From NCBI GenBank assembly GCA_964490175.1, contig CAZBAI010000034.1, forward strand, positions 1-13,886: a DNA stretch of 13,886 bases, in the 5' to 3' direction. The stretch's first letter is position 1, and each line of letters starts with the position of its first letter. Source of the DNA: RGIG3077 sp964490175. GTDB taxonomy: Bacteria; Bacillota; Clostridia; Oscillospirales; Ruminococcaceae. The translations under genes were made by a program, and so were the position numbers. The notes beneath the pieces are model-generated. The model ran no database searches, was not told the DNA's origin, and was given only the letters and a program-made list of their open reading frames with translations. Below, piece by piece: positions 6,448 to 13,886 of the stretch.

Positions 6448-7419
6448 TTATTGCTGAAGTAAATGCATATTTTCCGCCATCGAGAGGGCGACAAACGGCA
6501 AAATCAAGATAAATACAAGCAGCAAACCGGCAATTGTCGTGCCGCCGTATTTTGCAAATTTACCCTTTAAATCCGAGCCGGTTTGATTATTCGATTTGAG
6601 CTTTTTGATTTTTTTGATACAATGCCTGTAATAAATCCAATTTGAGAAAAATGCGAATATGAACGACGCTGCGGCGCAAGCCAAAAACAGCACGTTGCTG
6701 ATGTTTGTCCAAAGCTGTGAACTTGCAAATGCCGTCAATTTTTCAAGCAAAGCAGGGTACTGCGATAAAATCGAATGTATGAGCGTTGAGCTGTCTTTTA
6801 TATATTCAAACTGAACCTGAATCTCCAAAATCGCATAGCTCAACACTGCCAAAAGCATCGGAAAATACATTTTTCGATAGGCAAAATAATAATGCGGAAA
6901 AAATGCGGCAGGCAAATTTACGCTGAATTTTTTGTTTCTGTCTTTCATATTTTTAAAAATCGGCAGAAAATAGCGCTTGTTCGGGCCGATAAATTCGGCG
7001 ATTTCTTTAAGTTTTACGCCATCGAACTCTTCCTCGGGCGAAAGACCGCAATATTCATCGAAAATAAAAATATAAGGGTTTTGCGGCATTTGCGTTTGCT
7101 GATTGGTTTGCGGCATTTGCGATTGATAGTTTTTTGCTGCATCGTCCATTCTGGTCGGCATTCCGCACTTTTCGCAAAAAATCGCTTGTGGTGAATTTTC
7201 GTGATTGCAGCGCTTGCAGACGATTATATTACCCGATTCAACCTGAAAGCTGTGCCAGCTCGTTCCGCTTGCGTGAAGCCCATCGGCAACGCAGCGACCT
7301 GCGGCTTCGTAGCAGGCTCTGTGATACGGTGTTCCGCAATCGGGGCAGACAACGATATCGTCGTCATCGTTGAACGTTTTGCTGCATATAACACATTTCT
7401 TTCCGCTGTATCTTGACAT
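6448..7419 (-). CDS. Prokaryotic RING-finger/zinc-ribbon membrane protein
   Basis: 323 residues with two N-terminal metal-binding modules. The first has Cys9, Cys12, Cys25, Cys28, His33 and Cys36 (plus Cys43) in the C-V-I-C...C-P-D-C-G-T-P-Y-H-R-A-C pattern of prokaryotic RING-like treble clefs. The second is a zinc ribbon with Cys68, Cys71, Cys82 and Cys85. A Gln/Met/Pro-rich linker (about 97-115) leads to a cytoplasmic stretch and three predicted helices near 175-195, 240-262 and 295-315. The ATG at 7419 follows GGAGGAAG on the minus strand. Such proteins occur in Clostridia, and bacterial RING folds do not imply ubiquitin-ligase activity. Leading the galU operon suggests an envelope-linked role, but the function is unknown. 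Confidence 0.8.
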   Translation of the reverse strand: MSRYSGKKCVICSKTFNDDDDIVVCPDCGTPYHRACYEAAGRCVADGLHASGTSWHSFQVESGNIIVCKRCNHENSPQAIFCEKCGMPTRMDDAAKNYQSQMPQTNQQTQMPQNPYIFIFDEYCGLSPEEEFDGVKLKEIAEFIGPNKRYFLPIFKNMKDRNKKFSVNLPAAFFPHYYFAYRKMYFPMLLAVLSYAILEIQVQFEYIKDSSTLIHSILSQYPALLEKLTAFASSQLWTNISNVLFLACAAASFIFAFFSNWIYYRHCIKKIKKLKSNNQTGSDLKGKFAKYGGTTIAGLLLVFILILPFVALSMAENMHLLQQ

Positions 7420-7539
7420 TTTTTCTTCCTCCGTATTTCATTTTGTTGTCTGTTTTCGTGCATTCTATATATATTTTTAAGCACGTTACATATAGTATAT
7501 CACATATTTTTCCATTTTTAAAGGGTTTTGAAAAAAAAT

Positions 7540-7568
7540 TTGCAAATTGTGGGAAAATAAGATATAAT
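7540..7568 (+). promoter_or_regulatory. prfB promoter
   Basis: -35 TTGCAA (7540-7545), a 17-base spacer and a perfect -10 TATAAT (7563-7568). Transcription from near 7575 gives a leader of about 170 nt. Confidence 0.7.
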
Positions 7569-7626
7569 ATAAATCGGGCGGGGTGTTCTTCGCCTTTTAT
7601 GCGGCAGATTACATTTGCCGTTTTGC

Positions 7627-7645
7627 AAAGGAATACGATTCCTTT
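7627..7645 (+). promoter_or_regulatory. Hairpin in the prfB leader
   Basis: AAAGGAAT (7627-7634) pairs with ATTCCTTT (7638-7645) around ACG. A 16-base palindrome, AAAAAATATATTTTTT, follows at 7650-7665. Together they could form a folded leader RNA. The hairpin is not directly followed by a T-run, so it is not an obvious terminator. Confidence 0.4.
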
Positions 7646-7746
7646 ATTGAAAAAATATATTTTTTAAAAGGGTGTATTGATATCAATGTAAAAGCTGTTT
7701 TGCGATATATATATAGAATATTTTAATTGAAAGGTGAATTGATTTT

Positions 7747-8865
7747 ATGATACTACTTGATGAATTGAGAGTTTCTCTCGAAAACTGCCGTCCGCAGCTT
7801 AAAGAGCTTTACGAGGTGCTCAATCTTGACGCCGACAAAAAAGAATACGACAGGCTTCAAGCCGAAATTGCAAAGCCTGATTTTTGGGACGACCTTGAAA
7901 ACTCGCAAAAGGTTTTGCAGCACTCAAAGGCAATTGAAAACAAAATTTCCAAATTTGAAAAACTTTCCGAAATGCTTGAGGATACTTTGACGCTTATCGA
8001 GCTTTGCATTGAAGAAGGCGACGAAGATTCGGCAAGCGACATCAACGCCGAGGTTGAAGCTTTTATGAAAACGCTTGACGAAATCAAGCTTTCCACATTG
8101 CTTTCCGGCGAATATGACACCAAAAACGCAATTTTAACATTTCATGCCGGCGCAGGCGGAACCGAAGCTCAGGATTGGGCGGAGATGCTTTACCGTATGT
8201 ACAATCGCTGGGCTGAGCGTCACAGCTTTAAGGTCACTTTGCTTGATTATCTCGACGGTGATGAAGCGGGCTTGAAAAGCGCCTCCATACTTATTGAGGG
8301 CGAAAACGCATACGGCTATATGAAATCGGAATCGGGCGTGCACCGTTTGGTTCGTGTTTCGCCGTTTGATTCCTCCGGCAGACGGCACACATCGTTTGCC
8401 GCCATTGAGGTTATGCCCGAAATCGACGACAGCCTTGAAATCGACATTCGACCCGAGGATATTAAAATGGACGTATTCCGTTCAAGCGGCGCCGGGGGAC
8501 AGCATATCAACAAAACCTCATCGGCGGTTCGCCTTACCCATTTGCCGACGGGTATTGTTGTATCGTGCCAAACTCAGCGCAGTCAGTTTCAAAACAGAGA
8601 TTACGCCATGAAAATGCTCAAATCCAAGCTCATTGAAATTAAGGAAAGAGAGCACTTGGAAAAAATCGACGATATCAAGGGCGTTCAAAAGGAAATTGCC
8701 TGGGGCGCACAGATACGCTCGTATGTTTTTATGCCTTATACGCTTGCAAAGGATCACAGAACCGGCTTTGAAAACGGTAATATAAACGCCGTTATGGACG
8801 GTGATATCGACGGATTTATCAATGCATATTTAAAGGGACTTGCACACGGCACGCTTGAAAAATAA
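7747..8865 (+). CDS. prfB: Peptide chain release factor 2
   Basis: Recognises UGA and UAA stop codons and releases the finished protein on the ribosome. The 372-residue product has an N-terminal helical domain (about 1-110). The tripeptide anticodon S-P-F is at 205-207 and the peptidyl-hydrolysis motif G-G-Q at 250-252, inside G-A-G-G-Q-H-I-N-K. S-P-F (rather than P-x-T) identifies RF2. ATG 7747 follows AAGGTG (7731-7736). In many bacteria this gene carries a programmed +1 frameshift at CTT-TGA-C near codon 26. Here the equivalent site is CTT-GAC (codons 27-28, followed by A-D-K-K), so one uninterrupted frame encodes the protein and autoregulation by frameshifting is absent. It has its own promoter and terminator. 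Confidence 0.96.
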   Translation: MILLDELRVSLENCRPQLKELYEVLNLDADKKEYDRLQAEIAKPDFWDDLENSQKVLQHSKAIENKISKFEKLSEMLEDTLTLIELCIEEGDEDSASDINAEVEAFMKTLDEIKLSTLLSGEYDTKNAILTFHAGAGGTEAQDWAEMLYRMYNRWAERHSFKVTLLDYLDGDEAGLKSASILIEGENAYGYMKSESGVHRLVRVSPFDSSGRRHTSFAAIEVMPEIDDSLEIDIRPEDIKMDVFRSSGAGGQHINKTSSAVRLTHLPTGIVVSCQTQRSQFQNRDYAMKMLKSKLIEIKEREHLEKIDDIKGVQKEIAWGAQIRSYVFMPYTLAKDHRTGFENGNINAVMDGDIDGFINAYLKGLAHGTLEK

Positions 8866-8900
8866 GGATTTAATGCGTGCTTCTGTATATTAAAGCAACA

Positions 8901-8947
8901 CTCTTGCACGGTCTGTGTGATTGCAGACTGTGCAAGAGCGATTTTTT
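8901..8947 (+). terminator. prfB terminator
   Basis: A 15-base-pair stem (8901-8915 with 8924-8938, one G-U pair) around an eight-base loop, followed by six T's at 8942-8947. It ends 10 bases before the stop of the converging GNAT gene. On the minus strand only a weak T-stretch follows the stem, so termination there is less certain. Confidence 0.85.
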
Positions 8948-8956
8948 ATGTTCATA

Positions 8957-9499
8957 TTATTTTTGTATTTCGAGCCAATGCTTTTTGGTCATAACATTGG
9001 TGTGACCTATGCGAATTTCGTTCATTTGCGAAATGAAAATATCATCGCAGGTGTGATGGTAGACAAACCCCGCTTTTTCCTGCACTCGTTTGGATTTGGA
9101 GTTTCCGTCGTAATATCCGCACCAAACGCTCGTCATGCCGATATCTTCAAATGCATGGCGCAGTATCTCGTTTACCGCCTCGGGCATATATCCGTTGCCC
9201 CAAAACGGTTTGCCGAGCCAGTAGCCCAATTCGCATTCGTCATCTTTGTCGGTCATATCCGTATGACCGACAAGTCGCAATTCAATACAGCCGATTGCCT
9301 TTGAACTGCCCTTTTGACATATTGCATAGCACTCATCGCCGCAAAGGACGTTTTTGATGATATCAAGGCTTTCTTCTACGGATTTGTGCACTTGCCACCC
9401 CGCAATCGGACCTATATCGGGGTCTTTGGCGTATTCAAACAGGCTTTCGGCATCGGATTGCGTCCATTTTCTCAAATGTAATCTTTCGGTATCCAACAT
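8957..9499 (-). CDS. GNAT-family N-acetyltransferase, RimJ/RimL-like
   Basis: 180 residues with the layout of the Acetyltransf_3 group. It opens with the L-x-T-E-R-L-H-L-R-K-W strand, then A-I-G-C-I-E-L (68-74). The E-L-G-Y-W-L segment (90-95) is followed by the acetyl-CoA-binding loop K-P-F-W-G-N-G-Y-M-P-E-A (97-108), and then N-S-K-S-K-R-V-Q-E-K-A-G-F (133-145), where the Asn and the K-A-G-F turn are typical. It should transfer acetyl from acetyl-CoA to an amine; whether the target is a ribosomal protein or a small molecule cannot be read. An AAGAAGG ribosome binding site precedes the ATG at 9499. It starts 24 bases after the carboxypeptidase-like gene and is the last gene of the glmU operon. 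Confidence 0.88.
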   Translation of the reverse strand: MLDTERLHLRKWTQSDAESLFEYAKDPDIGPIAGWQVHKSVEESLDIIKNVLCGDECYAICQKGSSKAIGCIELRLVGHTDMTDKDDECELGYWLGKPFWGNGYMPEAVNEILRHAFEDIGMTSVWCGYYDGNSKSKRVQEKAGFVYHHTCDDIFISQMNEIRIGHTNVMTKKHWLEIQK

Positions 9500-9523
9500 T
9501 TTCTAAGCCTTCTTTCTTGATTT

Positions 9524-11017
9524 TTATTGTTGAGTATCATTGCTGTCAAACGCCGCATTTACATCATAATTCGGCTTTTCGGCGCTTTTTTTCTTTTTAG
9601 GCAAGGCATTGCCTCGTGATTGTGCGCCTGCGGCTTTTTTCAGCGAAGAACTGCGCTTTGAGCTGTGGCGAAGCCTTTCGGCTTCCCAAGCCTCATCGCA
9701 TTTTCTTTGCATTGTCGATTGATATACTCTCAGTGCTATAAACGCCAGAAGAGTTATCGAAAAGAAAATAATCGAAATAGTTTTTGCCGCCTTAAACTGG
9801 TTGCTTTTCAAAAACAGGCTTATTACTTTCATGCTGTAACCGATTTCGGAGCGCTTGACCGTATCGCCGGCGACAAGCTCGGCTTCAAAAAGCCGTTCGC
9901 CCTCATAATATAACTCCATTTTGCCGAGAACGGTGCCTTTTTCGACCGGTGCGATGAGATATTCGTTATAATAGCTTATTTTGCGCTCTAAATTCGATTT
10001 CGGATATTCGGCGCACCAAAGTCCGATGTAGTCATCGGCGGTTTTGGCAATTACATATCCGTCGCCCTCGGCGTATTCAACGGGAATTTCGGTAATTTCA
10101 TCATTCGAGGAAAGGATAATCTCATATGAAATATAATTCATAGCCCAATCAAGCAAGGCACGACACGAGGTGTAATGCTCGCAGTACCAACCGTTATCAT
10201 CGGTTTCAAGCGAAGCGCCGAGCACAACGACGATATAGGTGTTGCCCCCTTGAGAAGCTTGCGCCGCAAGTGAGCAGCCGCCGTACTCTGTGCAGGAAAC
10301 CATACCGTTCATCATATAATCACAATAATAATTTGAAGTGGATTTGAGCATTCCGTTTTTGTTCCAAATCGTCCATGTGTTTCCATGGGTGGAGGCATAT
10401 GAGGTTTCAACCGAAAGTGTGCGTTCATATGTCGAAAGAATCTCTTTTAAAGGTGAAAGCGACACGGCGTATTTATATATCATTGCCATATCCGCAGCTG
10501 TTGTATATTGGTTATCGTTATCGCCGCCGAACGGATCGACAAAATTGGTGTTGACAGCGCCTAATTCCTTTGCACGCTTGTTCATCAGTTCGACAAACGC
10601 ACCGGAAACATCGCCGTTGCAGATATAATCTGCCACAAGCATTGCTTCTTGGCAGGAATTGTACAAAAGCATTGCATAAAGACAGTCACGCACGGTGGTT
10701 TTTTCACCGTCTCTGAAATCCGCCGAGGGCAGACCTGCGGTCGTGCTGTAATTTTTGCAAATGATAGAAGTGTTAAGGTCGGGGATCTTTTCCGCTGTGA
10801 TAATTGCGGTCATCAGCATTGTAAGATAACCCGTATCGACCCTTTCGCTTTCGTTTTTCGAGGCAACGCATTCGGAAGCGTCGGTGTTGTAAAGATAATA
10901 TGACTGTGCCGAAATATCGGATTCGGAAGAGGGGGTGAACATGATTGCCGATGCCGTGATACTAAGGCAGCTTATTGATATTGCCAATGTTGCCAAAAAG
11001 GCGAAAATCCTTTTCAT
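9524..11017 (-). CDS. DD-carboxypeptidase-like membrane protein (S11/PBP5 fold) lacking all active-site motifs
   Basis: I start at ATG 11017 because it opens a signal peptide (M-K-R-I-F-A-F-L-A-T, cleavage likely after T-A-S-A at 24) and lies 28 bases after glmU. The longer in-frame start at 11134 lies inside glmU. The 497-residue product has the S11 carboxypeptidase layout: a transpeptidase-like domain (about 35-300), a PBP5-type C-terminal beta domain (about 305-392), one membrane helix (about 412-432) and a Lys/Ser-rich cytoplasmic tail. At the places where active enzymes have S-x-x-K, S-x-N and K-T-G, this protein has Y64-L-T-M67, N120-S-C122 and M239-V-S241. Without the serine nucleophile it should neither cleave D-Ala nor bind penicillin covalently. 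A scaffolding or regulatory role in wall synthesis is inferred. Confidence 0.85.
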   Translation of the reverse strand: MKRIFAFLATLAISISCLSITASAIMFTPSSESDISAQSYYLYNTDASECVASKNESERVDTGYLTMLMTAIITAEKIPDLNTSIICKNYSTTAGLPSADFRDGEKTTVRDCLYAMLLYNSCQEAMLVADYICNGDVSGAFVELMNKRAKELGAVNTNFVDPFGGDNDNQYTTAADMAMIYKYAVSLSPLKEILSTYERTLSVETSYASTHGNTWTIWNKNGMLKSTSNYYCDYMMNGMVSCTEYGGCSLAAQASQGGNTYIVVVLGASLETDDNGWYCEHYTSCRALLDWAMNYISYEIILSSNDEITEIPVEYAEGDGYVIAKTADDYIGLWCAEYPKSNLERKISYYNEYLIAPVEKGTVLGKMELYYEGERLFEAELVAGDTVKRSEIGYSMKVISLFLKSNQFKAAKTISIIFFSITLLAFIALRVYQSTMQRKCDEAWEAERLRHSSKRSSSLKKAAGAQSRGNALPKKKKSAEKPNYDVNAAFDSNDTQQ

Positions 11018-11045
11018 TTCCGTTTCCCTTTCGTTGTTAAAAAGC

Positions 11046-12434
11046 TTATTCTTCTCTTGTTGCCTTTTTGCCGAGCTTTTTGAGCGAATAGCCCTCTTTA
11101 AGCCTGAGCTGACCCCTGTCGATGGCAAGCGCATAGTCGGGCACGTCTTTTACGACTGTCGTTCCGGCGGCGGTATAAGCGCCTTTGCCGAGTTTTATGG
11201 GCGCAATAAGGTTTGTGTTGCAGCCGATAAAGCAGTTATCGCCGATAGTTGTGCGGTTTTTGTTGATTCCGTCATAATTTACGGTAACACAGCCGCAGCC
11301 GAAGTTTACCCTTGCGCCGACATCGCTGTCACCGACATATGTAAGGTGCGCTACCGCCGTGTGCTCGCCGATGACGCTGTTTTTAATCTCAACAAAATCG
11401 CCGATTTTAACGCCGCTTTTTATGTGACTGCCGGGTCTGATATGCACAAAAGGCCCGATTTTAACGTTATCGTCGATTTTGCAGTCATAGCCTTGCACAT
11501 AATTCAGCTTTGCGTTGTCGCCGATGACGGAATTATCGAAAATACAGTTAGGGCCGATTATACAGTTTTTGCCGATTTTTGTGCCATTTGACAGTACACA
11601 GCCCTGCATTATGTGTGTGCCGGAGCCGATTGTTACATCACGCTCTATCACAACGCCGTCGGTGCAGGTGAACTCAACTCCGTTTTCGAGGTGTTTTTCT
11701 ATAACGCTTTTTCTTGCGATATCGTTGAGCATGAGCAGACCCTTGCGGTCGTTTGCGCCGAGCACAGCCAAGGTGTTCGGCGTTTTGTATGCGCTTGCGC
11801 TATACCCCTGAGAGAGCAGTATTGAAACCGTATCGGTAAGATAATATTCGTTTGCGGCGTTGTTGCATTCGAGTTTTGAAAGTGCGTATATCAGCTTTTT
11901 TGTATTAAACCAATAACAGCCCGAATTTATTTCGTTGATTTTAAGCTGTGTGCCGCTTGCGTCTTTTTGTTCGACAATTGCGGAAATTCCGCCGTTTTCG
12001 CTTCGTACGATTCTTCCGTAGCCGCTTGGGTCGTCAACGCAAGCCGAAATTACCGTTACGGCATTTTCGCCTTTAATATGCTCATTCAGCGAGGTTTTTA
12101 TGGTTTCGCTGTCGATAAACGGTGCGTCACCGTTGAGAATAAGCGTGTTGTCGCTTTGGCATTCTTTTAAAAAGTCAAGGCATTGCATAACTGCGTGACC
12201 CGTGCCCAAACGCTGCTTTTGAAGCACGGTTTTGCACCTTTGACCTATATATTCGTCGATAAGCTCGCCTTTATATCCCTTAACAATGCAGATGTCGTCA
12301 AGCCCGGCGTTTTCGCAGGCGCTTAACACCCATTCGAGCATAGGCTCACCCAAAACCTCGAACATCGGCTTGGGTATTTCGGACTTCATGCGCCTGCCCT
12401 GACCGCCTGCCAAAATTATAGCACAGTTTTTCAT
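11046..12434 (-). CDS. glmU: Bifunctional N-acetylglucosamine-1-phosphate uridyltransferase / glucosamine-1-phosphate acetyltransferase
   Basis: Catalyses the last two steps to UDP-GlcNAc, the precursor of peptidoglycan and teichoic acids. The 462-residue length is normal. The N-terminal uridyltransferase domain (1 to about 230) has L-A-G-G-Q-G-R-R-M (8-16) with Lys22 in I-P-K-P, Q-R-L-G-T-G-H-A-V (74-82) and the metal-binding Asp103 in N-G-D-A-P. The C-terminal domain (about 250-455) is a left-handed beta helix of hexapeptide repeats, with the catalytic histidine at His363 (V-A-H-L-T-Y-V-G-D) and V-N-Y-D-G (385-389). AAAGGTGG precedes the start by about 12 bases, slightly far. It heads an operon with the carboxypeptidase-like and GNAT genes and is divergent from ppdK. 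Confidence 0.95.
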   Translation of the reverse strand: MKNCAIILAGGQGRRMKSEIPKPMFEVLGEPMLEWVLSACENAGLDDICIVKGYKGELIDEYIGQRCKTVLQKQRLGTGHAVMQCLDFLKECQSDNTLILNGDAPFIDSETIKTSLNEHIKGENAVTVISACVDDPSGYGRIVRSENGGISAIVEQKDASGTQLKINEINSGCYWFNTKKLIYALSKLECNNAANEYYLTDTVSILLSQGYSASAYKTPNTLAVLGANDRKGLLMLNDIARKSVIEKHLENGVEFTCTDGVVIERDVTIGSGTHIMQGCVLSNGTKIGKNCIIGPNCIFDNSVIGDNAKLNYVQGYDCKIDDNVKIGPFVHIRPGSHIKSGVKIGDFVEIKNSVIGEHTAVAHLTYVGDSDVGARVNFGCGCVTVNYDGINKNRTTIGDNCFIGCNTNLIAPIKLGKGAYTAAGTTVVKDVPDYALAIDRGQLRLKEGYSLKKLGKKATREE

Positions 12435-12485
12435 GATTTACGATTACCACCTTTATAATAAAATACCTAATTTCCCTACGATAAC

Positions 12486-12514
12486 ATTATGACAATTTTT
12501 AAAGCATTTTTCAA
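12486..12514 (-). promoter_or_regulatory. Probable glmU operon promoter
   Basis: On the minus strand, TTGAAA (12514-12509) and CATAAT (12491-12486) are separated by 17 bases and lie about 50 bases upstream of the glmU start. No other hexamer pair in the divergent region fits as well. Confidence 0.5.
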
Positions 12515-12618
12515 GTGTTTTCGCCAAATTTGTGAAACTGACGGAAAGTTGGCATAAAACCGATAAAAATCTTGGGTAAAATTTTTTTAAAAAAATACTT
12601 TTCTTTTTCCAAAGTTTA

Positions 12619-12627
12619 TGGTATAAT
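12619..12627 (+). promoter_or_regulatory. ppdK promoter with extended -10
   Basis: TGGTATAAT (12619-12627) is a perfect -10 hexamer preceded by the TGn extension. The -35 region (about 12599-12605) is only T-rich, consistent with reliance on the extended -10. Transcription would start near 12634, giving a leader of about 55 nt that could form a weak TCCGTAAA/TTTGCGGA stem. GGAGGT (12674-12679) is the ribosome binding site. Confidence 0.65.
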
Positions 12628-12689
12628 GTCAGTAACTCCGTAAATTATGCTTTTTGCGGAATTGAAAATTTTTGGAGGTAGTTTAAACT

Positions 12690-13886
12690 ATGAGCAAAAA
12701 ATACGTTTATCAGTTCAATGAAGGCAACGCTTCCATGCGTGAAATTCTTGGCGGTAAAGGTGCAAACCTTGCAGAAATGACCTCAATGGGTCTTCCTGTT
12801 CCCCAAGGCTTCACAATTTCTACCGAAGCTTGCACAAAGTACTATGAGGACGGCCGCCAGATCAACGATGAAATTATGGCTGAAATCATGAAGAACATTG
12901 AAATCATGCAGGAAAGAGTCGGCAAAAAGTTCGGCGATAAAGAAAACCCGCTTCTCGTTTCGGTTCGTTCCGGCGCAAGAGCTTCAATGCCCGGTATGAT
13001 GGATACAATTCTCAACCTCGGTCTTAACGAAGACGTTGTTGAATTTATGGCTGCAAAATCGGGTAATCCCCGTTGGGCTTGGGACTGCTACCGCAGATTT
13101 ATCCAGATGTACTCCGATGTTGTTATGGAAGTCGGCAAAAAATATTTTGAAGAGCTTATCGACGAAATGAAGAAAGAAAAGGGCGTTACACAGGACGTTG
13201 ATCTTACCGCTGACGACCTTAAAGTTCTTGCTTCTCAGTTCAAGGCAGAATACAAGTCCAAAATCGGTGAAGATTTCCCCACAGACCCCACAGAGCAACT
13301 TATGGGCGCAGTTAAGGCCGTATTCCGTTCATGGGACAACCCCAGAGCTAACGTTTACCGTCGTGATAACGATATTCCCTATTCTTGGGGTACTGCCGTA
13401 AACGTTCAGATGATGGCGTTCGGTAATATGGGCGAAACATCCGGCACGGGCGTTGCGTTCACGCGCGATCCCGCAACCGGCGAAAAGCACCTTATGGGTG
13501 AGTTCCTTATGAACGCACAGGGTGAAGACGTTGTTGCCGGCGTTCGCACACCGCAAAAGATCGATCAGCTCAAAGAAGTTATGCCCGAGGTTTACGACCA
13601 GTTCGTCGGCATATGCCACACTCTCGAANNNNNNNNNNGATATGCAAGATATGGAGTTTACCATTGAGGACAAGCACCTCTATATGCTCCAGACACGTAA
13701 CGGTAAGAGAACGGCTCAGGCGGCTCTCAAAATCGCGTGTGACCTCGTTGACGAAAAAATGATTTCCGAAAAAGAAGCTGTTTTGATGATAGATCCTCGT
13801 AATCTTGACACGCTTTTGCACCCGCAGTTTGACGCAAAGGCTCTTAAGGCTTCCACACCGGTTGCAAGGGCTTTGGCTGCTTCTCC
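12690..13886 (+). CDS. ppdK: Pyruvate, phosphate dikinase, N-terminal part, interrupted by an assembly gap and cut by the window end
   Basis: Interconverts pyruvate, ATP and phosphate with phosphoenolpyruvate, AMP and pyrophosphate. In anaerobes it often acts in glycolysis, using pyrophosphate. The window holds roughly the first 400 of about 870-880 residues, covering the ATP-grasp nucleotide-binding half. Recognisable blocks are G-G-K-G-A-N-L-A-E-M (21-30), L-L-V-S-V-R-S-G-A-R-A-S-M-P-G-M-M-D-T, N-P-R-W-A-W-D-C-Y-R-R-F, and G-T-G-V-A-F-T-R-D-P. After the ten N's (13629-13638) the frame moves by one: from ATG 13642 it reads M-Q-D-M-E-F-T-I-E-D and L-Q-T-R-N-G-K-R, then L-L-H-P-Q-F-D. The downstream stop seen without correcting the gap is an artefact. 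GGAGGT precedes the ATG. The gene continues to the right. Confidence 0.93.
13629..13638. other. Assembly gap (ten N's) inside ppdK
   Basis: Ten N's sit between T-L-E (ending at 13628) and G-A-T (13639-13641), which opens D-M-Q-D-M-E-F. From memory of the family, four residues (K-H-Y-R or similar) normally lie between them, which is 12 bases. The N-run is therefore probably a fixed-size placeholder two bases too short. Confidence 0.9.

Larger units (their letters stand above)
7420..7746. other. Divergent intergenic region between the RING-protein operon and prfB
   Basis: Holds the prfB promoter and its leader of about 170 nt. On the other strand lies the ribosome binding site of the RING gene and an AT-rich stretch (about 7465-7510) that presumably holds that operon's promoter, though no convincing hexamer pair stands out. 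No reading frame here is supported as a gene. Confidence 0.6.

Noticed and set aside
10935..11591. 218-codon plus-strand frame across the glmU end
   Set aside because: It is antisense to glmU and the carboxypeptidase-like gene, both unmistakable, and its repetitive Ala/Asp/Val composition mirrors the hexapeptide repeats.
12387..12411. Unusual G-R-R-M in place of G-T-R-M in the GlmU nucleotide-binding loop
   Set aside because: Clostridial GlmU proteins often vary at this residue, and all catalytic positions are present.
1..13886. CRISPR array, insertion sequence or complete rRNA/tRNA gene
   Set aside because: No regularly spaced repeats, no transposase reading frame and no full-length structural RNA were seen anywhere in the window.

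Overview
The window looks like chromosomal DNA of a low-GC Firmicute, most likely a gut-type member of the Clostridia (Oscillospirales/Ruminococcaceae-like). The evidence is the AT-rich promoters and GGAGG ribosome binding sites, pyruvate phosphate dikinase, a small membrane RING/zinc-ribbon protein of a type common in that group, and a DacF-like protein with a Lys-rich cytoplasmic tail. The lineage is inference. A run of ten N's at 13629-13638 shows that this is a draft or metagenome assembly.

Left part (1 to about 4970), accessory in character. It opens with the frameshifted tail of an unrecognised gene, a terminator, and a tRNA T-arm remnant that could mark an old integration site, then a second terminator and a stretch without convincing genes. 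A near-consensus promoter (714-742) follows, reading into a 41-codon secreted peptide that resembles a truncated SLH-protein N-terminus. After a long, almost perfect hairpin comes a tightly packed four-gene operon: lipoprotein, two six-helix ABC-2-type permeases and a BcrA-type ATPase. It ends at a perfect bidirectional terminator (4981-5015). It resembles the self-protection or peptide-extrusion transporters of Firmicutes (BcrAB, LanFEG with LanI), but its substrate cannot be read from the sequence.

Middle part (5055-8947), core genes. A minus-strand operon runs from a RING/zinc-ribbon membrane protein through galU to a six-helix membrane protein. Divergent from it is prfB (release factor 2), with its own promoter, a leader of about 170 nt, and no programmed frameshift. 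prfB ends at a strong terminator.

Right part (8957 to end). A minus-strand operon carries glmU, a DD-carboxypeptidase-like membrane protein that has lost all three penicillin-binding active-site motifs, and a GNAT acetyltransferase. Divergent from glmU is ppdK, interrupted by the assembly gap and continuing past the window. galU and glmU supply UDP-glucose and UDP-GlcNAc for the envelope, so much of the right half serves cell-wall and surface-polymer synthesis.

The most notable observations are the carboxypeptidase pseudoenzyme beside glmU, the lipoprotein-ABC operon with its unusual leader, the prfB gene with a cleanly removed frameshift site, and the undersized gap in ppdK.
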